Below, one piece after another: positions 16,377 through 22,344 of a stretch of 51,629 bases of DNA. The notes under the pieces were generated by a model. It worked only from the letters and a program-made list of their open reading frames with translations, was not told where the DNA came from and did no database searches. The position numbers and the translations under genes were made by a program. Position 1 is the first letter of the stretch, and each line of letters begins with the position of its first letter. This stretch comes from Flavonifractor sp. An112 (GTDB lineage Bacteria; Bacillota; Clostridia; Oscillospirales; Oscillospiraceae), in contig NZ_NFLU01000016.1 of NCBI RefSeq assembly GCF_002161085.1, positions 1 to 51,629 on the forward strand, in the 5' to 3' direction.

Positions 16377-17261
16377 GTGAGGACGGCGGACCAGATCACC
16401 GTGGAGGGTGAAAATTCCCTCCAGATCACCTGGCAGGAGGAGAGCACCAGCTACCGGGAGGAGGACCACTACTTCGTCACAGTGGACGGAGAGGCCCAGC
16501 CCCTGGATACCGGCCTGGTGGAGGACTTCCTGTATACCCTGAGTTCTCAGGATCTGACCGAGTATATGACCTACAACGCCGGGGAGGACGATCTGGCCAC
16601 TTACGGCCTGGACGACCCGGAGCGCACCATTACGCTGGACTACACCACTGAGGACGAGGACGGCAATGAGACCGCCCACACCGTGTCTCTGGCGGTGAGC
16701 CGCGCCCCGGCGGAGCGGTGGGACGACACCCAGGCCGACGCCGAAACGGAAACCGGCGAGGAAGAGGAGGTCACCGCCTACGCCCGGGTGGATGATTCCC
16801 CCATCATTTACAAGATCACCACCCAGGAATACCGGGCCCTGATGGACGCCTCCTACGACACCCTGCGGCACAAGGAGATCCTGCCCGCCGACCTGGAGAA
16901 TGTGTCCCAGGTGGACGTGACCCTGGACGGCACCTCCTATACCGTCACCGCCAGCGGCGAGGAGGAGGAGCGGATCTGGTCCTACGGAGAGCAGGAGCTG
17001 GAGACCAGCGACCTGCCGGATGCCCTCCAGGCCCTGACCGCCGACAGCTTTACCGGGGAGGAGCCCACCGGACAGGAGGAGATCTCCTTCACCCTCCACC
17101 TGTCCCTGGAGGGGGAGCCCACCGTGAGCATCCAGTTCTACCGCTATGACGGCACCTACTGTCTGGCCGTGGTGGACGGCCAGCCCACCGCCCTGGTGCC
17201 CAGAAGCCAGGTGGTGGACCTGCAGGAGGCGGTGTACGCCGTGGTGCTGGGGGAGAGCTGA
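16377..17261 (+). pseudogene. DUF4340-like protein gene lacking its 5' end
   Basis: The frame gives about 294 residues resembling the C-terminal part of DUF4340 proteins, which usually start with an N-terminal transmembrane helix and sit beside GldG/ABC-2 type transporters. Here no signal or membrane segment exists. In-frame sense (VDEPRY before the GTG) extends upstream to about 16350, then becomes unrelated sequence of the mobile remnant. The GTG at 16377 has no ribosome site. The right end (SIQFYRYDGTYCLAVVDG) is intact. I infer that the element insertion or a linked deletion removed the 5' part and any upstream transporter genes. Confidence 0.65.
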
Positions 17262-17330
17262 CCCTGTAAGAAAACTGAAAGAAATGTTCGGAAACTTGTA
17301 GGGTGCGGGAAAGAAAAAGCAAAAACATCA

Positions 17331-17376
17331 AACGCCTTGCTTTGGTACCATATGGGTATCAAAGCAAGGCGTTTTT
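17331..17376 (+). terminator. Terminator-like hairpin directly before the vanG-type gene
   Basis: A 14-bp perfect stem (17331-17344 with 17360-17373) can be extended by GTACC/GGGTA pairing in the loop and is followed by TTTTTT. It ends 22 bases before the ligase ATG with no promoter in between. It either ends the DUF4340-like transcript or acts as an attenuator for the van-type operon. Confidence 0.75.
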
Positions 17377-17398
17377 TGCCTGTTGGGAGGAATCTGCA

Positions 17399-18436
17399 AT
17401 GAAAACCATTCTGGTACTTTTCGGCGGCTGCTCCACGGAGTATGCCGTCTCGCTCCAATCGGCCTATGCCGTGGTGAGCCATATGGACCGGGAGGCCTAT
17501 ACGCCTCTGCTGGTGGGTATTACCCGCTGGGGACAGTGGCTGTACTACACCGGCCCTCTGGACCGGATGGAGGCCGACACCTGGCAGCAGGAAAACTGTA
17601 CCCCCTGCACCCTCTCCCTGGACCGGGGCCGGGGAGCGCTTCTGCTGCTGGACGGTACCGAAACGCGGCTTCATTTTGACGGGGCCTTCCCGGTGCTCCA
17701 CGGGAAAAACGGGGAGGACGGCACCCTCCAGGGTCTGTTGGAATTGGCGGGGGTGCCGGTGATCGGCTGCGGCACCCTGGCCAGCGCCCTGTGTATGGAC
17801 AAGGACCGGGCCCACAAGCTGGCCGCCCTGGCGGGGGTGAAGGTCCCCCGGGGGACGGTGGTGGACCGGAGCTGGCGGGAGGACGACCTCCAGAGGGCCG
17901 CCCAGGACCTGGGCTATCCCCTGTTCGTCAAGCCGGTGCGGGCCGGTTCCTCCTTCGGCATTACCCGGGTGACCGGGCCGGAGGCCCTGACGGGGGCGGT
18001 AAAGGAGGCCCTGAAGCACGACCGGGAGGCCCTGCTGGAGGAGGCGGTGCCCGGCTTTGAGGTGGGGTGCGCCGTGCTGGGCAACGAGGAACTGACGGTG
18101 GGGCTGGTGGATGAGATCCAGCTGTCCCAGGGCTTTTTTGACTACGAGGAGAAGTACACCCTCAAGACCTCTGCCATCCACTGTCCCGCCCGCATCAGGC
18201 CGGAGCAGGCGGCGGCCATCCAGGCGGCGGCCAGGACCATCTATCGAGCCCTGGACTGCCGGGTGTTTGCCCGGGTGGACCTGTTTCTCACCCTGGAGGG
18301 GGAGATCTACTTCAACGAGGTCAACACCATCCCCGGCTTTACCGCCCACAGCCGCTACCCCAATATGATGAAGGGGATCGGCCTGGACTTTTCCGCCCTG
18401 GTGAGCCGCCTCATTGCCCTGGGGCTGGAGCCGTGA
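17399..18436 (+). CDS. vanG: D-alanine--D-serine ligase, VanG type
   Basis: The 345-residue ATP-grasp ligase starts at ATG 17399 after GGGAGG. It carries segments characteristic of VanG: FGGCSTEYAVSLQSA, VLHGKNGEDGTLQG, ALCMDKDRAHKLAALAG, PLFVKPVRAGSSFGIT, GFFDYEEKYTLK and NEVNTIPGFTAHSRYPNMMK. VanG enzymes join D-Ala to D-Ser, giving precursors with low vancomycin affinity. A housekeeping Ddl would differ in the omega-loop (EKYTLK region) and would not be followed by VanXY and a racemase. The next gene overlaps by four bases (GTGA). It is the first gene of a four-gene operon. No vanR/vanS pair is in view, so inducibility cannot be judged. Confidence 0.9.
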   Translation: MKTILVLFGGCSTEYAVSLQSAYAVVSHMDREAYTPLLVGITRWGQWLYYTGPLDRMEADTWQQENCTPCTLSLDRGRGALLLLDGTETRLHFDGAFPVLHGKNGEDGTLQGLLELAGVPVIGCGTLASALCMDKDRAHKLAALAGVKVPRGTVVDRSWREDDLQRAAQDLGYPLFVKPVRAGSSFGITRVTGPEALTGAVKEALKHDREALLEEAVPGFEVGCAVLGNEELTVGLVDEIQLSQGFFDYEEKYTLKTSAIHCPARIRPEQAAAIQAAARTIYRALDCRVFARVDLFLTLEGEIYFNEVNTIPGFTAHSRYPNMMKGIGLDFSALVSRLIALGLEP

Positions 18437-19182
18437 GGGGGGAGGGGACGGTCCGGGACCTGACCGCCACCGGACCGCTGATTTTGGTCAACGCCGCCCA
18501 TCCTTTGAGAACTCTGGCCAATCCGGAGCTGGCGGAGCTGGAGGACGGGGTACTGCTGGAGCGCCGGGCGGCGGCGGCCCTGAGGGCCTGCCTCCGGGCG
18601 ATAGGGGGGACGGTGGGCATCCTCCCCGTGTCCGGCTGGCGCAGCCGGGCGGAGCAGCAGGCCATCTGGGACGACACCCTGGCCAAAGAGGGGTTGGTCT
18701 TCACCCAAAGCTATGTGGCCATGCCTGATTGCAGCGAGCACCAGACCGGTCTGGCCATTGACCTAGGCCGGCGGCAGGAGAATGTGGATTTCATCCGCCC
18801 CAGCTTTCCAGACAAGGGGGTGTGCCGGGCCTTCCGGCTGGCAGCCCCCCGGTACGGCTTCGTGCTGCGCTATCCCGCCGGGCGGGAGGCCGTCACAGGC
18901 ATCGCCCATGAGCCCTGGCACTTCCGCTATGTGGGTTCCATCCACGGGGAGATCATGGCCCGGCTGGACCTTACCCTGGAGGAGTATCTGGAGGAGCTGC
19001 GGAACTATCCAGCCGGTGGGGCTCCCTTCCGCTTTGCCGCGGCGGAGTGGGAGTGCGCGCTTACCTACCTCCCCGGCGGGGCGGGAGAGCCCTTCCGGCT
19101 GGCGGGCCAGCAGGGATTGCTGTGCTCCGGCGACAACTGCGGGGGCGTGGTGGCCGCCTCCTGGCGGAGCACAGGGGGGTGA
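18433..19182 (+). CDS. vanXY: VanXY-type D,D-dipeptidase/D,D-carboxypeptidase
   Basis: A 249-residue zinc peptidase of the VanY/VanXY family. It has PVSGWRSRAEQQAIWDDTL, then SEHQTGLAIDLG with zinc ligands H103 and D110, and HEPWHFRYV with catalytic E160 and zinc ligand H163. No signal peptide or membrane helix is present, so it acts in the cytoplasm as VanXY does, removing D-Ala-D-Ala dipeptide and the terminal D-Ala of pentapeptide so that D-Ser ends prevail. The start is GTG 18433, overlapping the ligase stop. A C-terminal extension of about 50 residues (APFRFAAAEWECALTYLPGG on) exceeds the usual length and is unassigned. Confidence 0.87.
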   Translation: MRGEGTVRDLTATGPLILVNAAHPLRTLANPELAELEDGVLLERRAAAALRACLRAIGGTVGILPVSGWRSRAEQQAIWDDTLAKEGLVFTQSYVAMPDCSEHQTGLAIDLGRRQENVDFIRPSFPDKGVCRAFRLAAPRYGFVLRYPAGREAVTGIAHEPWHFRYVGSIHGEIMARLDLTLEEYLEELRNYPAGGAPFRFAAAEWECALTYLPGGAGEPFRLAGQQGLLCSGDNCGGVVAASWRSTGG

Positions 19183-19186
19183 GGAC

Positions 19187-19654
19187 ATGGGAAAGGACAG
19201 GCTGGTTGCCCGGTCCAGAGGGGATGGACTGGGCTGGTTCTGGCGGCTGTACCGGCTGCGTCGGAACACAAAGCACCGGCTGGTGCGGAGCCTGTGTACC
19301 TACCTGATGTGCCGCAGCGCCCACCGCCACGGGGGCTATGTGGGGCCGGGTGCGGAGTTTGCGTCCCAACCGGTCCTCCCCCACGGCCTCCACGGGGTCT
19401 TCATTTCCCGCTACGCGGTGGTGGGGGCAGGGTGCAAAATCTATCAGAATGTGACCATCGGTGAGGTGGACGGAAAGGCCCCGGTGATCGGTCCGGACTG
19501 CCTCATCGGCGCCGGGGCGGTGCTGGTGGGAGACATCCGGGTGGGGCAGGGTGTCCGCGTCGGCGCGGGGGCGGTGGTCTGTCGGGACATCCCTGACGGC
19601 AGCACCGTGGTGGCCCCGCCGCCCCGGATCTTGGAAAGGAAGCAGAGGGTATGA
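19187..19654 (+). CDS. Serine O-acetyltransferase-like hexapeptide-repeat protein
   Basis: A 155-residue product with a left-handed beta-helix: GVFISRYAVVGAGCKIYQNVTIGEVDG, VIGPDCLIGAGAVLVGDI, GVRVGAGAVVCRDIPDGSTVVA. This is the CysE/short serine acetyltransferase pattern. The start ATG 19187 follows TGAGGAC just behind the vanXY stop, and its end overlaps the racemase start by four bases. In known vanG and vanC operons the racemase VanT carries an unrelated membrane acyltransferase domain. Here that domain is absent and this soluble acyltransferase takes its place. A role in serine supply or acylation is inference. Confidence 0.8.
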   Translation: MGKDRLVARSRGDGLGWFWRLYRLRRNTKHRLVRSLCTYLMCRSAHRHGGYVGPGAEFASQPVLPHGLHGVFISRYAVVGAGCKIYQNVTIGEVDGKAPVIGPDCLIGAGAVLVGDIRVGQGVRVGAGAVVCRDIPDGSTVVAPPPRILERKQRV

Positions 19655-20784
19655 AGTACGAGGGAGCAATGACCGCCCGGGCCTGGCGGGAGGTGGACCT
19701 GGGAGCCGTGGCCCACAACGCCGCATGGCTCCAGGGGCGGATAGGCCCCGGCTGCAGGCTGATGGCGGTGGTCAAGGCGGACGCCTACGGCCACGGGGCC
19801 GGGCCGGTGGCCCGATGCCTGGAGGAGCAGGGGGTGAAGGCCTTCGCGGTGGCCTGCCTGTCGGAGGGGATCAGCCTGCGGCGGCAGGGAGTGGAGGGGC
19901 TCATTCTGATCCTGGGCTATACCCCGCCGGAGGAGGCGGCGGAGCTGGCCCGGTGGGGGCTGACCCAGTGTGTGGCTGACGAGGCCCACGGCAGAGCCCT
20001 GTCGGCGGCGGGGGTGCCTCTGGAGGTCCACCTGGCTCTGGACACCGGGATGCACCGGCTGGGCATCCCGGCAGAGGACCATGGGGCCATTGCCCGCACC
20101 CGGACCCTGCCCAACCTCAAGTTTACCGGCACCTTTTCCCACCTGTGCGTGTCGGACGGCGCCAGCCCTGAGGACCAGGCTTTCACCCAGACCCAGCTGG
20201 ACCGGTTTTACGGGGCGGTGGCCCGGATGGCCGCCGCCGGTCTGGACCCGGGGGCCGTCCATATCCAGGCCAGCTACGGCATCCTGAATTTGCCGCACCA
20301 GCCCTGCGCCTGGGCCCGGGCGGGCATCGCCCTGTACGGCGTGTACAGCCGGGAGGAGGACCGGCCAGATTCCGACGTTCTGCGTCCCGCCCTGTCCCTG
20401 CGGGCCAGGGTGGCCGCCCTGCGTACCGTGCCCGCCGGGGAAGGGGCCGGGTACGGACTGGCCTTCCGGGCCAGGGGGGATACTAAGCTGGCGGTGGTCA
20501 CCGTGGGCTACGCCGATGGCCTGCCCCGGATGCTGGCTCAGGCGGGCGGGGAAGTGCTGATCCGGGGGGTGCGCTGCCCTATGGTGGGGCGGATGTGCAT
20601 GGACCAGCTGCTGGTGGACGTGACCGGCGTACCCCAGACCGCTCCCGGCGACGTGGTTACCCTCATCGGCCGGGACGGCGGGGCGGAGATCCGGGCGGAG
20701 GAGGTGGCCGCCCGGTGCGGCACCATCACCAACGAGCTGCTCTCCCGGCTGGGAAGCCGCCTGCCCATCCGATATTGTCCATAA
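19651..20784 (+). CDS. vanT: Alanine/serine racemase, VanT racemase-domain type
   Basis: A 377-residue PLP-dependent Alr-fold racemase with K42 (VVKADAYGHG) as Schiff-base lysine and Y268 (AGYGLAF) as the second base. In alanine racemases the C-terminal motif reads GTI.YE with a Tyr limiting the active site. Here it reads GTITNELLSRL with N361, the Asn described for VanT serine racemases that accept the larger side chain. This supports production of D-Ser for the ligase upstream. The N-terminal membrane domain of enterococcal VanT is missing. The start ATG 19651 overlaps the previous gene; ATG 19669 is an alternative. Housekeeping alanine racemase is the other possibility. Confidence 0.85.
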   Translation: MKYEGAMTARAWREVDLGAVAHNAAWLQGRIGPGCRLMAVVKADAYGHGAGPVARCLEEQGVKAFAVACLSEGISLRRQGVEGLILILGYTPPEEAAELARWGLTQCVADEAHGRALSAAGVPLEVHLALDTGMHRLGIPAEDHGAIARTRTLPNLKFTGTFSHLCVSDGASPEDQAFTQTQLDRFYGAVARMAAAGLDPGAVHIQASYGILNLPHQPCAWARAGIALYGVYSREEDRPDSDVLRPALSLRARVAALRTVPAGEGAGYGLAFRARGDTKLAVVTVGYADGLPRMLAQAGGEVLIRGVRCPMVGRMCMDQLLVDVTGVPQTAPGDVVTLIGRDGGAEIRAEEVAARCGTITNELLSRLGSRLPIRYCP

Positions 20785-20818
20785 AAAATACCCTCTGCCT
20801 TAGGCGGAGGGTATTTTT
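20785..20818. terminator. Bidirectional terminator between racemase and ferredoxin genes
   Basis: AATACCCTCTGCC pairs with GGCGGAGGGTATT around TTA, with T runs on both strands. Confidence 0.85.
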
Positions 20819-20822
20819 GCGG

Positions 20823-21575
20823 TTACAGGAAGAACTCCGGCTGACGGGGGACGCCTGCCTTTTCCGTCAGCATGGCGGTAGTGGCCTGGAGGGCAGGGGC
20901 GGGGATGGTCCGGGCCCCACGGGGGCAGAGGGAGACGCAGCGCATACAGGTGATGCACCGCTCCGGGTCGGTCTCCTTGGGGCTGCCCGCCGGAATGGCG
21001 CCCACCGGGCAGCGGGAGGCGCACAGGCCGCAGGAGATGCAGCTCTCCCCGGCGGCGGGGTGGAAGGGGACCCCCTTCCAGTCCTTGTAGGGGGTGTTTC
21101 CCGGCACAGTTACCGGGGCAAGAGGATTGGGTCCGGCCAGCTTGTCCAGCACCGCCCGGCCGAAGCTGGCGGCGGCCTCCAGATCGGCCTGGTCCGGGCG
21201 GCCCTGGGCAATGGTGGGGGCGATGGAGTGCTGGGCCACAAAGGCTGCCGCTCCGATCATCTGAAAGCCGCCCGCCTTCAGGGCGTCGGACAGCTCCAGC
21301 AGGGCGTCCTCATAGTCCCGGTTGCCGTACACCGCCACGGCGACCGCGGGGCCGCTGCCGCTGAGGGCGGCCAGCCGCTCCAGGGCCACGGCGGGGATAC
21401 GCCCGCCGAACACCGGCGCGGCGGCCAGCAGCACGGTGTTGCCCGCCACCGGCGTGGACGGCGCGGGGACGGCCAGATCCACCACATGGCCCTGGCCTCC
21501 GGTAATGGCCTTGGCGATGGCGGTGGTGCCGCCGGTGGGGCTGAACACGGCAGAAATCCAATGAAGGTCATTCAT
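20823..21575 (-). CDS. EFR1-type flavodoxin/ferredoxin protein
   Basis: A 250-residue fusion: an N-terminal flavodoxin-like domain (FSPTGGTTAIAKAI as FMN phosphate loop) and a C-terminal 2[4Fe-4S] ferredoxin domain with two Cys clusters (CISCGLCASRCPVGAI and CITCMRCVSLCPRGA). It is an intracellular electron carrier of the EFR1 group common in gut Clostridia; the partner is unknown. ATG 21575 is preceded by GAGGAGG and overlaps the psiE-like gene by eight bases. Confidence 0.88.
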   Translation of the reverse strand: MNDLHWISAVFSPTGGTTAIAKAITGGQGHVVDLAVPAPSTPVAGNTVLLAAAPVFGGRIPAVALERLAALSGSGPAVAVAVYGNRDYEDALLELSDALKAGGFQMIGAAAFVAQHSIAPTIAQGRPDQADLEAAASFGRAVLDKLAGPNPLAPVTVPGNTPYKDWKGVPFHPAAGESCISCGLCASRCPVGAIPAGSPKETDPERCITCMRCVSLCPRGARTIPAPALQATTAMLTEKAGVPRQPEFFL

Positions 21576-22014
21576 GATGGGACTCCTCCTCTTTTTTTGC
21601 AATAAACTCCTGGGAGAATTTAGCCAGCATATCCTTGGGCGGCACCGAGTCCTCCCGGCTGAGCAGGAACTTCTTGATAATGAAGATCAGGGCCACTGCC
21701 GCCACCCCCAGCAGGGTATCCATGGAACTGGAGTGGCTTACCACCAGCTGACGGGCGATGGCAAAGAGCAGCACATCGGTGACCGCCCGGGGGGTGTGGA
21801 GAATGAGCATCTTCACAAACTCCAGGCATACCACGATGTTCATGGTATTGGCCAAAAACTCGTCCAGGCTGAATTGCCCCAGGGCCAGATAGTCCAGGGA
21901 ATCCATTCCCGTCAGAACCATCTGCACCACTGTAATCACCAAAATAAACAGGGCAATGGCCAGTTCCAGAACCCAGGCGGTTTTCAGAAGGAATTTTATG
22001 ACGGTTCCTTTCAT
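21568..22014 (-). CDS. PsiE-like small membrane protein
   Basis: A 148-residue protein with four hydrophobic helices (about 13-35, 50-75, 80-97 and 103-118) and the PsiE-domain pattern VCLEFVKMLI..HTPRAVTDVLLFAIARQLVV. PsiE was named for phosphate-starvation induction in Escherichia coli; its function is unknown. It is first in a two-gene operon with the ferredoxin gene, with AAAGGAG before the ATG. Confidence 0.75.
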   Translation of the reverse strand: MKGTVIKFLLKTAWVLELAIALFILVITVVQMVLTGMDSLDYLALGQFSLDEFLANTMNIVVCLEFVKMLILHTPRAVTDVLLFAIARQLVVSHSSSMDTLLGVAAVALIFIIKKFLLSREDSVPPKDMLAKFSQEFIAKKEEESHHE

Positions 22015-22051
22015 GGAGGGCGCTCCTTTCCTGTGTGCCTTCTATCATAAA

Positions 22052-22080
22052 ATTATAACGGATGAGCCATGCGCCGTCAA
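22052..22080 (-). promoter_or_regulatory. Promoter of the psiE-like operon
   Basis: On the minus strand TTGACG (22075-22080) and TATAAT (22052-22057) are separated by 17 bases. Confidence 0.75.
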
Positions 22081-22129
22081 CGCCGGGAGGTATAGGGTGG
22101 AAAAATTCGGGTATCCTATCAAAATGAGA

Positions 22130-22158
22130 TTGACTTGCCGGTCAAACTGTGCTATGAT
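22130..22158 (+). promoter_or_regulatory. Promoter of riboswitch and P-type ATPase gene
   Basis: TTGACT (22130-22135), a 17-base spacer and TATGAT (22153-22158) lie just before the riboswitch aptamer. Confidence 0.8.
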
Positions 22159-22167
22159 GGCCGCAGT

Positions 22168-22303
22168 TGAAAAGGGAGTAGTTTAAAGTCACACTGCCAA
22201 CAATCACGGCTGTCACCAGCCTGGCTGTGTGCACCCCATGGGTAACAAGACTTTTCGACAACTGCCGTGCTATGCCCGGCGGTTGGCGGAGGGTCTTTTT
22301 TTA
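22168..22303 (+). ncRNA. yybP-ykoY (manganese) riboswitch with terminator
   Basis: The leader contains AAAGGGAGTAG (about 22171), a GGCTGTCACCAGCC arm, and GGGTAACAAGACTTTT (about 22240-22255), the conserved core of the yybP-ykoY aptamer, which senses Mn2+. The 3' part folds into a terminator: AAGAC..GGTCTT enclosing CAACTGCCG/CGGCGGTTG, then a T run at 22295-22302. Mn2+ binding is known to favour read-through in this family, which would induce the exporter downstream. Confidence 0.85.
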
Positions 22304-22344
22304 TTTGCTCTTCGCCGAAAGTAAACTGTAAGGGAATGAAAGGT

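Noticed and set aside
16377-17261. Calling the DUF4340-like gene intact from GTG 16377
   Set aside because: No ribosome site, no signal or membrane segment, and in-frame protein sense continues upstream of the GTG.
17262-20822. vanR/vanS genes near the vanG-type operon
   Set aside because: All coding space around the operon is accounted for and no response regulator or histidine kinase is present in the window.
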